The notes under the pieces are model-generated. The model was not told where the DNA came from. It saw only the letters and a list, made by a program, of their open reading frames with translations, and did no database searches. Below are positions 27,027 through 37,044 of a stretch of DNA of 64,000 nucleotides, piece by piece (positions within the stretch are counted from its first letter, which is position 1; each line of letters begins with the position of its first letter). Made by a program: the position numbers and the translations under genes. Source of the DNA: Methylobacter sp. (GTDB taxonomy: Bacteria; Pseudomonadota; Gammaproteobacteria; Methylococcales; Methylomonadaceae); the NCBI RefSeq assembly GCF_030680395.1, contig NZ_JAUXVR010000029.1, forward strand, positions 62,001-126,000. The letters are read 5' to 3'.

Positions 27027-29357
27027 TCAAAACTCTTCCCACTCGTCGTCATTGTTTTTTGCATTGCCATGTGACGCGGTTTTTACATGCGCCGGCTTCA
27101 CTATTGGAACTACTGGCGCTTTACTTCGCGCGATTGCTTTAACGGGTGCAGAATTATTCTTCGAATTTACTTTAAAGAAATTGAGTAACTTGGTCATGCT
27201 GGCAGACTGTTCACTCATGGAAATACTGCCGGCCGCTGCTTGTTCCGCTAAAGCTGCATTTTGCTGGGTAATATCGTCCATTTGAGAAACTGCTTGATTG
27301 ACTTGCTCGATACCCGCCGATTGTTCCGAGCTGGCACTGGCAATGTGCGCCACAATCTCGCCAACCTTCGCGACACTTTCGACAATTTCAGTTAGCGCCG
27401 CACCTGTTTCGTTAACAAACGAGGTACCGGCACGGACTTTTTGGACACTGTTCTGAATCAGGTCATTACTTTGTTTGGCGGCATTGGCACTTCGCTGGGC
27501 CAGGTTACGTACTTCTGTTGCAACAACCGAAAAACCGCGACCTTGCTCTCCCGCCCTGGCAGCTTCTACGGAAGCATTCAATGCGAGTAAATTAGTCTGG
27601 AAGGCAATTTCATCAATCACACCAATAATTTCAGCAATCTTATTACTGCTTTCATTAATTTCCTGCATCGCAGCGATAGCTGATTTAACTACATCGCCGC
27701 CTTTTTGCGCTAATTGACTTGCCGAATTAACAACCTCTGTCGCTTGAACGGTATTTTGTGCATTATTTTTTACGGTACTGGCAAGCTGTTCCATACTCGC
27801 AGCGGTTTCTTCCAGGCTGGCCGCCTGTTGTTCGGCACGACTGGAAAGGTTGTTATTGCCGCTGGCCATTTCCTGCGATGAACTGTCTATAAAATCAGCC
27901 GCATCCCTGATTTGAATAATAAATTCGCTCAATTTTTCCAGGGTGCCATTGATATTATTCTTGCACTCGGCATAGACGCCTTGATAGTCATTGGTAATCG
28001 TACTGGTTAAATCGCCTTGGGACATGTTTTCCATGACCCTGTTAATATCACTAAAGGCGCATTCTATGACGTCCGTTAATTCATTGATGCCGGACGACAA
28101 CATTTTGGTAAACCCTTGTTTATCGCTCATGTTGATGCGGCTGCCGAGGTCGCCCGCTTTAACATCCTGCACCAATTGTCCAATCTCTTGTTCAATTAGA
28201 ATGTCTTGTGTTCTATTTTTCCATTCCGCAACAAAACCGATGCGCTCGCCTTCACCATCAATGACAGGACTGGCAATAACATTAATATGTTGACCTCCAA
28301 TAACCAGCTCTGAACTATAAGGTTCTTTTAAGTTTTCCAACAGTCGGCGTTGATGAGCGGGATCCTTGTGAAAACTGTCGATACTCGCGTCCATCAGTTT
28401 ATCGACATTGAAGTCCGGTAACTGTTGGCGAATATCATTCTCCGCAGCCTTGAACATGCGTTCAACGCTATCGTTGGTGTAAATAATTTCAAGATTGGTA
28501 TTGGTCACCATGACACCGGATTGGACATTATCCAGCGCCTGATTAATTCGTATGGCTTTTGCGGTATCGTCTCTGGATTGTGCCAAATCCAAACTCAAAT
28601 TTACTTCCATCGAGTACAAGGCGCGCTGAAAATCACCGATCAGGTCATTTCGGGTTAAGTCCTGCACATTGCCGAACCTTTTCTCGGCCAGACGATAAAA
28701 AATACCGATGGTTTTATTTAACATCGTGGTGAAGTTTTTGATTACATTGAAACCTATCGCCGATGCAATCATGACCGACGCTGCAACAGCAGCCAGCAGC
28801 AAATGGTCCTGCGCTAAAAACAACAGGTACATCAAGTAGAAAACGGGAACCAAGAGCACCGCCAGCGCTACTGTCATTTTTTTCCAGACATCCATTTCCT
28901 TGATGGATTTAACCATTGCGGCTAAACCGGTAGGTCTTATTGTTGCCGTCTTGGCATCAAGCTGCCGGTATAGCCGCTCTGCTTTTTCAATATTTTCCCG
29001 GCTTGGCGCGCGTCGAACGGAAAGATATTCATGAACCTTGCCATTTTTAAAAACAGGCATTGCATTCGCATCTACCCAATAATAATCGCCGGATTTAGCT
29101 CTGTTTTTTACCAGGCCATTCCAGGGTCTAAGCGCTTTTAAAGTCCGCCATAAATCTTCAAAGGCGGCCGCCGGCATGTCGGGATGACGAACAATATTAT
29201 GTTCAGCGCCTATCAGTTCATCGCGGGTATAACCGCTGATATTGATAAATTCATCGTTGACGTAAGTAATAACTCCTTTTAAATCGGTTCGTGTAATCAG
29301 CAACCCACCTTTTTTCATCAGGATTTCCTGATTAGTTACAGGCATATTTATTTTCAT
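27027..29357 (-). CDS. PAS-containing methyl-accepting chemotaxis protein
   Basis: This 776-residue receptor resembles Aer-type energy or redox sensors. An N-terminal PAS domain (about 15-125, with FINISGYTRDELIGAEHNIV and RHPDMP) is followed by two adjacent membrane helices (about 165-210) without a periplasmic domain. A second PAS (about 270-385), HAMP-like segments and the MCP signalling domain follow, with its hairpin tip (EIAFQTNLLALNASVEAARA, then GEQGRGFSVVATEVRNLA). The C-terminus DEWEEF resembles the CheR/CheB-tethering pentapeptide NWETF. GAGGGG precedes the ATG. The signal is probably intracellular, such as redox state or a flavin ligand. Confidence 0.93.
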   Translation of the reverse strand: MKINMPVTNQEILMKKGGLLITRTDLKGVITYVNDEFINISGYTRDELIGAEHNIVRHPDMPAAAFEDLWRTLKALRPWNGLVKNRAKSGDYYWVDANAMPVFKNGKVHEYLSVRRAPSRENIEKAERLYRQLDAKTATIRPTGLAAMVKSIKEMDVWKKMTVALAVLLVPVFYLMYLLFLAQDHLLLAAVAASVMIASAIGFNVIKNFTTMLNKTIGIFYRLAEKRFGNVQDLTRNDLIGDFQRALYSMEVNLSLDLAQSRDDTAKAIRINQALDNVQSGVMVTNTNLEIIYTNDSVERMFKAAENDIRQQLPDFNVDKLMDASIDSFHKDPAHQRRLLENLKEPYSSELVIGGQHINVIASPVIDGEGERIGFVAEWKNRTQDILIEQEIGQLVQDVKAGDLGSRINMSDKQGFTKMLSSGINELTDVIECAFSDINRVMENMSQGDLTSTITNDYQGVYAECKNNINGTLEKLSEFIIQIRDAADFIDSSSQEMASGNNNLSSRAEQQAASLEETAASMEQLASTVKNNAQNTVQATEVVNSASQLAQKGGDVVKSAIAAMQEINESSNKIAEIIGVIDEIAFQTNLLALNASVEAARAGEQGRGFSVVATEVRNLAQRSANAAKQSNDLIQNSVQKVRAGTSFVNETGAALTEIVESVAKVGEIVAHIASASSEQSAGIEQVNQAVSQMDDITQQNAALAEQAAAGSISMSEQSASMTKLLNFFKVNSKNNSAPVKAIARSKAPVVPIVKPAHVKTASHGNAKNNDDEWEEF

Positions 29358-30237
29358 CCTTTCCCCTCACAAACTCTAATGTTCGTTTTATTATTGATAT
29401 TCATCTTGATTCAACTGTTCTAATTTTAATAATTTATCCATATCGAGCGTAGCGTCATCCTGCTTGTATTAATGGACATCATCGTGTTATTCCTCTTTTG
29501 GCAGCATTAAAATTCTTCCCAATCGATACTATTAATAAATGTGATTGTGGTTTCAGCTTGACTTGATTGCTACTGAACTTTTATGTGCGCTCATTCCGGT
29601 CAGTATTGTTTCTTTAGAGTGAAAAAGGAAGGTGCCCGAATAATCATCCACTTTAAAACCCTATTATAATCAACAGGCTTTGCGCTTGTTTTTTGGTGAT
29701 TCCAGTCGCTACGACTTGCATCTATTCGGGTGAAGGTTTGATGGGTTCGATACCGGATGCTTGCTCAATTAAGGCAATGTTGATTTTGAGTCATCATGAT
29801 AGTGACAAATACGGCAATATTTTACGGAGATAAAAGCGCGGCAATAAAACAGCCTGTAAAAATTTGTCTCGTTGACTATTTGTGAGTTTTTCAACCGTAC
29901 TTTGCGCCAATCAACTTGTTTCCACATTTATTATTGATATACATTAAATTAAGTCATTACCCAGTAATATTTCCATGTTTTCTTGTTCAAGCTTAAGAAA
30001 AGCATCATGAAATAATTCATCTTGTATATTCATTTTATTATCCGCCAAATCATAACGGTTAGAAATCAGCTAATCGCTATCAAATCGATAAGACTTACAA
30101 GAGACTATATGTAAGAATATTCCTACATAAAAAACAGCGAGCTAACTTTCGGCGGGGGTTGCTGACACGATACAGAGGGAATAAATAGAGTGCACTGCGA
30201 ATGGTATCAGGATAACTTCAGCGAACAGTATGAAGCC
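29358..30237. other. Long AT-rich gap with a small ORF
   Basis: This 880-base gap separates the chemoreceptor from the two-component genes (all on the minus strand). It contains the 29-codon ORF listed at 29944-30033 and a shorter minus-strand peptide frame near 29408 (MDKLLKLEQLNQDEYQ). Both are followed by the shared stretch TATCAATAATAAA, as if a small segment had been duplicated. Nothing else was recognised. Confidence 0.5.
29944..30033 (-). CDS. Possible 29-residue small protein
   Basis: ATG at 30033 encodes MNIQDELFHDAFLKLEQENM and then EILLGNDLI. GGCGGA lies 7 bases upstream of the start. The peptide is acidic and helical, without a membrane segment. It is not recognised and the call rests only on the ribosome site and amphipathic composition. 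Confidence 0.3.
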   Translation of the reverse strand: MNIQDELFHDAFLKLEQENMEILLGNDLI

Positions 30238-30870
30238 TTAATCAAGCAAATCATTCTTAAAGGCATAATGGATAATTTCGGCATTTTTGGACATATTCAT
30301 TTTTTTCATGAGACGGGTTCTATACGTGCTGATAGTCTTGACGCTGAGCGTCATCTGCTGGGCAAGGTCGGTAATGCTTTTACCTGCACAAATACCGCAA
30401 AAAACCTGAAACTCGCGATCGGTCAGCGTGGTATGCAACGGTATTTTCTGGTTCGTATTCAATTCTGCAATCAGTTTTTCAGTCATCGCCGGGCTGATAT
30501 ATTTCCCCCCCTTAGCGACTTTTCGAATCGCCTCGACCAATTGCTCGGGCGCACTTTCTTTGGTGAGATAGCCGTCAGCACCGGCGCGCAGCATTCTGAT
30601 CGCATATTGATCTTCCGGATACATGCTCAAGATCAGGATGGGTAGGTGCGGAGATTGATGCTTCGCCAGCTTAATCAATTCCATCACATTTTTACCCGGC
30701 ATGGCGATGTCGAGCAGCATGATATTCCAACCCTCGTCCCGGATAAACTTTAAAGCCTCATCGCCCGAACCCGCTTCACCGAACACCTCCATATCGGGAA
30801 TATCGGCGAGGATTTGCTTGAGTCCCCGCCTGACGATGGCATGATCGTCGACAATTAATACTTTAATCAT
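30238..30870 (-). CDS. NarL/LuxR-type response regulator
   Basis: This 210-residue regulator has a receiver domain (VLIVDDHAIVRRGLKQILAD, phosphoacceptor Asp in MLLDIAMPGKN, Lys in YLTKESAPEQL) and a C-terminal LuxR-type helix-turn-helix (LTDREFQVFCGICAGKSITD, LAQQMTLSVKTISTYRTRLM). It overlaps the sensor kinase gene by 8 bases, so the two form a cognate pair. Its target genes are not evident here. Confidence 0.95.
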   Translation of the reverse strand: MIKVLIVDDHAIVRRGLKQILADIPDMEVFGEAGSGDEALKFIRDEGWNIMLLDIAMPGKNVMELIKLAKHQSPHLPILILSMYPEDQYAIRMLRAGADGYLTKESAPEQLVEAIRKVAKGGKYISPAMTEKLIAELNTNQKIPLHTTLTDREFQVFCGICAGKSITDLAQQMTLSVKTISTYRTRLMKKMNMSKNAEIIHYAFKNDLLD

Positions 30871-33079
30871 GGTAACCGTCGCTTTCGGATGACTTTAAAT
30901 GCATGTTCAAGACCAGTGAGGTTCCTTTTTCCGGTTTACTGACGATGATGACTTCGCCGCCAAAATGACGGGCGCGCTCATGCATGCCCAGAATGCCGTA
31001 TTTACCGGATTTGTGCATCTGCGCCTTAGTCATGCCGCAGCCGTTATCCGTTATTTTCATCATCAGACTGTTTGCACCTGTTTCAACATCAAGCGTTACA
31101 TGGGTTGCTCCGGAATGTTGAGCAATATTGGTTAATGCTTCCTGCATAATTCGGAAAACGGCGATGTCCCGGCCTTCATCCATGACAATATCATTTTCCT
31201 GAACCGTTAAAACGCATTGAATACCGTTTTGCCGTTTAAATTCATCAAGCTTCCACTCGATGGCCGCTAATAAGCCTAGATGATCCAGAATACTCGGTCT
31301 AAGATCGGCAATGATTTTTCTGACCGAACCAATGCCATCGTTTAAATGCAGATTCATCACCGCAATTTTTTCATGACATAAGGACAAATCTGCCGGTATC
31401 TGTTTCTGCAACCAGCTTAAATCCATTTTGTGCGCGGTCAGAAGACTGCCCAATTCATCATGAATTTCCCGTGCGATTCGGGTTCTCTCGTCTTCCCTGA
31501 CGGTCTCCAGGTGGCCGGATAAATCCCGTAACGCTTCCTCAGCCTTCTTGCGTTCGGTTATATCATGCACCGTGCCGATAAAAAAATGACGCTGATCCAC
31601 GTAGAACCGACTGACGCCGAGTTCCATAGGAAAAATCGAGCTGTCTTTTCTGAGTCCGCTCACCTCGCGTCTGATGTCGATTATTTTAGCTTTTCCGTTG
31701 CTCAGATAGTTTTTTAAATAGGAATCGTGTCGACTCCGGTCGGGCTCAGGCATCAGTTTGTTAATATTATGACCTGTCAATTCCTCGGCGGAATAACCGA
31801 AAAGCCTTTCGGCAGACGGATTAAGTTTCTCAATGAATCCATGTTCATCAATAATGATAATGCCGTCGGATACATTATTAAAAACAGAGCGTATCCTCGT
31901 TTCGCTTTTACCTAGCGCATCTTCCATTTCGACGCGATGAGTCACGTCGTTCAGCACGCCGACGTAGTGGGTAATCCTGCCTTGTTGATCCTGTATCGGC
32001 GAAATATAGATTTCGTTCCAGAACAGACTGCCGTCTTTGCGATAGTTGCGCAAAATGGCATGGGCATCGCGCTTACTTTGCAATGCGGCGCGCAATTCAT
32101 GAATATCTTCTTGATCGCTATCGTTATTTTGCATAATACGACAATTATGGCCTAACAGTTCCTGCAGGGAATACCCCGTCATGCGTAAGAAGGCTTTATT
32201 GGCATAAATAATGGCATAATCCGTGTCCGCCAAACCGGTAATGACAATGCCGTTACTGCTGGAATCAATGGCATGCTGCATCAAATACAATTTTTCTTCA
32301 ACGTTACGGCGGGCGGTGATGTCTTGCATGACGCCGTATATTTGTATGACTTTACCGCTGATGAGATCGCGAACCGGCAATGAATGATCGCTAAAATAGC
32401 GAACTTCACTGCCATTAATAATGCCCCGGTACTCGCTGGTATCTTCGCGCCCCGTCAGTAGTTTGTTAAATCGATCCTTAATAATCGGCATATCGTCAGG
32501 ATGGATCGGCAATACCCAATCGCGAGCCGGGTTTGACTCGCCCTGAAATGCGGCATCGCCGATAAGCCGTTTTAAAGGTTCCGTGACCCATTCGAATACC
32601 GGTTTGCCCTCCGGGGAAATGCGTATGAAATAAGCGAAATCCCGTGTGAATCGGGAAATGAAAGGGTCCCTTCTTTCATGTAACTGGAATTTGTTGTCGT
32701 TTTTGCAATGCTCTTTTTTTGTTTTAAACAGGCTTTGTTCTATTGCGTCGGGTAAAGAATGACGATTGCGTTTGACGACATAATCGGCCATGCCGATCTT
32801 GATCGCAGCGGCCGCTATGTCTTCGTTTCCAGCGTCGGTCAACATGATGACAGGCAGGCAGGCATAGCGGGATTGGATTTCCTTAAATAAAGTCAATCCG
32901 TCTGTCCAATCGAGCCGATATTCGGTAATCGCCAGATCAAAACCGGCTTCGGTGATTTTCTCGTCAAACGCCTCGCGGCTGCTAACCTGAACGATATCGG
33001 CGTCGGCAAACACACAGCGCAATGTTTTTAAAGTTAGGGAACGCTCAACGGCATCATTATCGATAATCAGGAATTTCAT
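30863..33079 (-). CDS. NarX-type sensor kinase with REC and PAS domains
   Basis: This 738-residue soluble kinase has an N-terminal receiver-like domain (1-120), three PAS/PAC domains (about 150-265, 270-390, 395-520), a HisKA_3 dimerisation region (RTRIAREIHDELGSLLTAHK, His in REIHDE) and a HATPase domain (FRIMQEALTNIAQHSGA, KITDNGCGM). In the receiver the usual phospho-Asp of the second strand is replaced by Glu (DLAITEYRL), while the Lys (VVKRN) and Thr (MLTDAG) are kept, so it may be locked or be a ligand-type domain. There is no membrane segment, so the signal is intracellular. Confidence 0.93.
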   Translation of the reverse strand: MKFLIIDNDAVERSLTLKTLRCVFADADIVQVSSREAFDEKITEAGFDLAITEYRLDWTDGLTLFKEIQSRYACLPVIMLTDAGNEDIAAAAIKIGMADYVVKRNRHSLPDAIEQSLFKTKKEHCKNDNKFQLHERRDPFISRFTRDFAYFIRISPEGKPVFEWVTEPLKRLIGDAAFQGESNPARDWVLPIHPDDMPIIKDRFNKLLTGREDTSEYRGIINGSEVRYFSDHSLPVRDLISGKVIQIYGVMQDITARRNVEEKLYLMQHAIDSSSNGIVITGLADTDYAIIYANKAFLRMTGYSLQELLGHNCRIMQNNDSDQEDIHELRAALQSKRDAHAILRNYRKDGSLFWNEIYISPIQDQQGRITHYVGVLNDVTHRVEMEDALGKSETRIRSVFNNVSDGIIIIDEHGFIEKLNPSAERLFGYSAEELTGHNINKLMPEPDRSRHDSYLKNYLSNGKAKIIDIRREVSGLRKDSSIFPMELGVSRFYVDQRHFFIGTVHDITERKKAEEALRDLSGHLETVREDERTRIAREIHDELGSLLTAHKMDLSWLQKQIPADLSLCHEKIAVMNLHLNDGIGSVRKIIADLRPSILDHLGLLAAIEWKLDEFKRQNGIQCVLTVQENDIVMDEGRDIAVFRIMQEALTNIAQHSGATHVTLDVETGANSLMMKITDNGCGMTKAQMHKSGKYGILGMHERARHFGGEVIIVSKPEKGTSLVLNMHLKSSESDGYHD

Positions 33080-33504
33080 GCTTTCTCAGGTGCATCTGTT
33101 GTGTTGGGTTAGGCCATTGTAACTTTAATTACGCTGCATCGGTTGTTGCTGGAAGGATAGATAACGAAGTTGACCTGATTTAGCAAGATGCTTCAGCCAA
33201 CCAACCGTAGAGACGCGATTTATCGCGTCTATCGATTTATCGCGTATCCAATCGTTGCGCCTTTTCCGGATTTTGGGTCAAACTGGAGAGCAGACGCGAT
33301 AAATCGCGTCTCTACAGGTCGCATTTTTTGGAATTAGCTGTTGGTATATCGAATATTTTGTCTCTGACTGAAGCATCTTGCCAATCAGGAAAGTTTTTAA
33401 CAAAATGAAAAAAAACATTTGTTCCTTTTACCACGGAGAAAAAACATAAAACTCCGTGTCCTTCGTGCCTTCGTGGTGAATAATGCTTTTTGCTACGGAC
33501 TATC
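33080..33504. other. Gap holding an inverted repeat
   Basis: This 425-base gap contains the inverted 24-base repeats at 33207-33315 and a CCACGGAGAAA / TTCGTGGTGAA-type inverted sequence at about 33430-33482. No coding signature was recognised. Confidence 0.5.
33207..33315. repeat. Perfect 24-base inverted repeat
   Basis: The arms at 33207-33230 and 33292-33315 (starting GTAGAGACGCGATTTATCGC) are exact inverted copies, and each arm contains its own small palindrome (AGACGCGA/TCGCGTCT). A further half copy (CGATTTATCGCG) follows the left arm. This is a dispersed-type repeat between the sensor kinase and the AraC gene. Confidence 0.75.
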
Positions 33505-34464
33505 TTAGTGCTTTTTTGAAATGGCCTTGGGTGAAATCCCAAAATGTTTAACAAACGCAGTGCTGAAATTGCTGGCATGACTGTAGCCAACCCGATCTGC
33601 GGCAACACCCACCTGACACTGTCCCGATTCCAGCAATTGATAGGCATTATTCATCCTGATTTCCAACAGCAAACCGTAAGGCGTGTTGTTAAAAAAGTGA
33701 TGAAATAGCTTTTTTAATTTGAATTGATTGGTTCCCGCCCGTTTTGACAGCTCTTCCACTGACGGCGGGTTCTTGAATTCATGGAATAAAATATCCCGCG
33801 CCGACTTTGCGATAGCGGCATCTTTTTGATTGAATTCCGCTGAATTTCGACGCTTGTCTTCGCACAGGTGGCTTAACTCAAAAGCCAACAGCGACATGAT
33901 TTGTCCATGCATGAATATCCGGTTGGTTTCCCTGGATTCGTTGCAGTTCAATAACTGTTGCGCAGCGCATATCGCCTGTGGAGAGATAGGCCGATAGCTT
34001 AATAATTGAATGCCGTTTTTGTTAAACAGCTGGGTAGTCTTATGTTCGCCAACATATCGGTTCAGCCAATTCTTAGTCAGTGCGAAACGAAGCTGCATCG
34101 TCGGTTTATGGGCTTGGTATTGCCGTTCGCCAACACTTGAACGCATGGTTGTTATCGACGTGTAGCCCTCGTTAAAAACAACTTCATCGCCGTTTTTTTC
34201 GGCAAATCGGGATTGCCCTTTTAAGCCTAGCGTAACCACCAGTCTCGGCTCCTGATAGTCTGTTTTGCTCAAAACAGCCAGGTCTTTTGACGGCGTGTAG
34301 CGGGTTTCTATATAGCTTAAGTCTTGGTCAAGCTGGAATATGGCTGAGCGGCCCACGCCTAAATCTTCCGGTAAGGACTGATGCAGGCAGTTTTTTTGCT
34401 GGTGAAATTGCAGTTCGTCGCTGCTGATGCGCCACCGTTTCGCTGTTGTTTGCTGTGTTTCCAT
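33505..34464 (-). CDS. PchR-like AraC-family regulator
   Basis: This protein of about 319 residues has the AraC helix-turn-helix pair at its C-terminus (SVEELSKRAGTNQFKLKKLF, then GVAADRVGYSHASNFSTAFV and KHFGISPKAI). Its N-terminal ligand-sensing part is of the PchR sort, as found in regulators that activate ferric-siderophore receptor genes. It is transcribed away from the TonB receptor at 34840, and a 21-bp-phased direct repeat lies between them. ATG 34464 is chosen; upstream in-frame starts add a segment unlike the family. Confidence 0.85.
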   Translation of the reverse strand: METQQTTAKRWRISSDELQFHQQKNCLHQSLPEDLGVGRSAIFQLDQDLSYIETRYTPSKDLAVLSKTDYQEPRLVVTLGLKGQSRFAEKNGDEVVFNEGYTSITTMRSSVGERQYQAHKPTMQLRFALTKNWLNRYVGEHKTTQLFNKNGIQLLSYRPISPQAICAAQQLLNCNESRETNRIFMHGQIMSLLAFELSHLCEDKRRNSAEFNQKDAAIAKSARDILFHEFKNPPSVEELSKRAGTNQFKLKKLFHHFFNNTPYGLLLEIRMNNAYQLLESGQCQVGVAADRVGYSHASNFSTAFVKHFGISPKAISKKH

Positions 34465-34839
34465 TATGACTCGTTTGGTTTTGTGACTATAAAACATCCA
34501 GGTTATTACTGACCAAATCCTAAGCACAAACTGCGCCTTGACTTGTTATCGCATTATTTTCATGGCGTTAATGGTTTTTTGGGGGGCGATAAAAAACATT
34601 CCGGTGTAAAAAGTACGGCATATCACACACTAAATTGAAGAAACCGGGTCATATCGCGCAATCCTACTTTTGGCATACGAAATACTCCTTTTGCCATACG
34701 AATGCGCGAGGAAATCGCTGTCGGTATTGGGTAGTATCTCCGCACCGTATTCGAGCCAAAGCCAAGTGTTGCTTTGACTGTCGAATAAAAAATTCTCAGC
34801 CAATACTGAGGCGTGTTTCTTTACTACGTTGGAATTATC
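34465..34839. other. Divergent promoter region, AraC regulator and receptor
   Basis: This 375-base divergent region contains the direct repeat listed at 34668-34702 and, 30 bases further, a TAGTAT box (34732-34737) that could be the -10 of the receptor with a poor -35, as expected for an activator-dependent promoter. No ORF with coding character was seen. Confidence 0.45.
34668..34702 (+). promoter_or_regulatory. Candidate AraC-type binding site (21-bp direct repeat)
   Basis: TTTTGGCATACGAA (34668-34681) is repeated as TTTTGCCATACGAA (34689-34702), with one mismatch in 14 bases and a period of exactly 21 bases, i.e. two helical turns. AraC-family proteins typically bind such direct half-sites on one DNA face. 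It lies between the regulator gene and the TonB receptor it probably controls, upstream of a weak -10. Confidence 0.6.
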
Positions 34840-37044
34840 ATGAAATTCATACGCTCCAATCGACCTGTTTCGCTTTTACAGCTAAGCAGCCCCCTGGTTA
34901 TTTCCTTTTTACTGGTTAATTCCAGCAGCGCAGTGATGGCGCAAGAGCAGCCGAAAACAGTTAAAGCAGAGAAAAAAACGACCGAAGCACAATCTCCCAT
35001 CGAACTTAAAACAATGGAAGTGACGGAAAAAAGCGACCGGAAACTTGAAACGGCAAGCGCAGAAGTCGCTCTTTCGCCGGGCGGCGTCAGCCTGGTTAAT
35101 ATCAATGAGTTGCATGACCGTAATGTATCCAGCGTAGCGGATTTCTTCCGCTACGTGCCCGGTGTTTGGGCGACCAGCCAAAGCGGCAACGACGAAGTGT
35201 TTATAACCAGCCGCGGTTCGAATCTGGATGCCAACAACTTTGCCGGGAGCGGCGTTAAGTTGCTGCAAGACGGCCTGCCGGTCACGGCCGCTGACGGCAA
35301 CAACCACAACCGCATGATCGATCCGCTGGCCTCCAGTTTCGCAACCGTTGCCCGCGGCGGCAATGCGTTTAAGTACGGCGCCAGCGCCTTGGGCGGCGCC
35401 ATCGATTTTACCTCGCCCACCGCTCAGGACAGTCCTACCGCGCGGCTCTCACTCAGCGGCGGCAGTTTCGGCCAGTTTCTCGGTCGCGGCACGGTCAGCA
35501 AGGTTTTCAATGACAGCTTCGACGGCTTATTGACTCTGGAAGGCAAAGAATGGGACGGCTACCGCGACCATAACAAACAGGATCGCTTTGGCCTTTACAG
35601 CAACTTCGGCTGGCAAATCTCCGATTCCGTGGTTAACCGTACCTTTGTCAGCTACATTAAAAATAATCAGCAGTTGCCGGGGCAGTTGACCAGGGCGCAA
35701 TTCGACGCCAACCCCTATCAGGCCAGCAGCCAGGCTATCGGCGGCAATTATCAGTTGAATACCGAGACCGAGCGCGTTGCCAACAAAACAACCTGGACCA
35801 TTGACGACAAAAGTTCGTTCGATGTCGGTTTTTCTTTTGAAAACCAGCATCTTTATCATCCGATCGTCGATACGGTGCATTTTTTTCCCGGCGATACGGC
35901 AGACAGGTTTAGTCTGCTGGTCGATTCAGTCCAACAGGACTGGGGTACGTCCGCCCGCTACAACCTGCGTCTGGACAGTCATGAATTATTGCTGGGCGTG
36001 AATTACGGCACCAACTCGGATAAAGGCGGCAACTACACGAATGTCGGCGGCGTGCGTGGGCCTATGACCAATCAAATCACCAAGGAAGCAGCCGATAACG
36101 TCGAAATTTTTGCCCAGGATCACTGGCATATTACCGATAAATGGACGCTGACACCCGCGTTGCAAGGCGTGTTTGCGCACCGTGAAGTCAATAATACCAG
36201 GCTGCCGATTCCTCAGGACGCCAACTTCAATGTGTATTCTCAAGGCGGCAACCACAGCAATGACTATAGCGGCATTAATCCCAGTTTAGGCTTGATGTAT
36301 AACCTGACCAAGAGCGCCAGCCTTTATGGAAATGTCAGCCGTTTATACGCACCGCCGACTAACTACAACATATCGGACAACATCACCGCAGGCTTAGGCA
36401 CTACCAACCTGAAGGCAATGGAGGGCACTTCTGTCGAAATAGGCACGCGCGGCACTCAAAAACTCGGCAACTTAAACACGGTGAACTGGGATTTGTCGCT
36501 GTATTATTCATGGCTTAATAACGAGATTCTATCCACGACCCCGCCCGGCGGTTCTGCCAAGGCGGCGAACTTTGATAATACCATTCACGCAGGCATTGAA
36601 GGTTTAATCGGCGGCAGCTTTGCCCTGGATGGCAAGGGTACGCATACCATCAAACCCATGCTGACCTACACTATCAACCATTTCAATTTTGATAATGACC
36701 GCACTTACGGCAACAATGCGTTACCGGCAGCGCCCAAATATTTTTTAAAGGGCGAGGCGCTCTATCACCATGCGAACGGCTTTTTTATGGGGCCTACTTT
36801 CGATGTGGTCGGCAAGCGTTGGGGAGACTACGCGAATACCTATAAGATTGATGCTTACGGTCTGCTCGGCATGCGTACCGGCTGGTCCAATGATCATTAC
36901 AAGGTGTTTCTCGAAGGCCGGAACCTGCTCGACACCAAATACGTTGCCAATACCAATATTATGAACACCGCAACAGCAACCGATGCGATGTTAAACGCGG
37001 GAGCACCGCTGTCTTTCTATGGCGGCATAGAAATCACTTATTAA
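34840..37044 (+). CDS. TonB-dependent receptor
   Basis: This protein of about 734 residues has a signal peptide ending SSAVMA, a TonB-box-like IELKTMEVTEKS, a plug domain (NVSSVADFFRYVPGVWATSQ, TSRGSNLDANNFAGSGVKLL, VARGGNAFKYGASALGGAID) and a barrel ending PLSFYGGIEITY. The plug is of the FecA/YncD-like kind. The ligand is unknown. It is followed by an exported amidohydrolase and preceded by a divergently transcribed PchR-like regulator, suggesting induction by the imported compound. ATG 34840 is chosen because it begins the signal peptide; a GTG 27 bases upstream is in frame. Confidence 0.9.
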   Translation: MKFIRSNRPVSLLQLSSPLVISFLLVNSSSAVMAQEQPKTVKAEKKTTEAQSPIELKTMEVTEKSDRKLETASAEVALSPGGVSLVNINELHDRNVSSVADFFRYVPGVWATSQSGNDEVFITSRGSNLDANNFAGSGVKLLQDGLPVTAADGNNHNRMIDPLASSFATVARGGNAFKYGASALGGAIDFTSPTAQDSPTARLSLSGGSFGQFLGRGTVSKVFNDSFDGLLTLEGKEWDGYRDHNKQDRFGLYSNFGWQISDSVVNRTFVSYIKNNQQLPGQLTRAQFDANPYQASSQAIGGNYQLNTETERVANKTTWTIDDKSSFDVGFSFENQHLYHPIVDTVHFFPGDTADRFSLLVDSVQQDWGTSARYNLRLDSHELLLGVNYGTNSDKGGNYTNVGGVRGPMTNQITKEAADNVEIFAQDHWHITDKWTLTPALQGVFAHREVNNTRLPIPQDANFNVYSQGGNHSNDYSGINPSLGLMYNLTKSASLYGNVSRLYAPPTNYNISDNITAGLGTTNLKAMEGTSVEIGTRGTQKLGNLNTVNWDLSLYYSWLNNEILSTTPPGGSAKAANFDNTIHAGIEGLIGGSFALDGKGTHTIKPMLTYTINHFNFDNDRTYGNNALPAAPKYFLKGEALYHHANGFFMGPTFDVVGKRWGDYANTYKIDAYGLLGMRTGWSNDHYKVFLEGRNLLDTKYVANTNIMNTATATDAMLNAGAPLSFYGGIEITY

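Noticed and set aside
30190-30645. Plus-strand 151-codon frame opposite the response regulator
   Set aside because: It is the antisense shadow of a well-supported response regulator gene.
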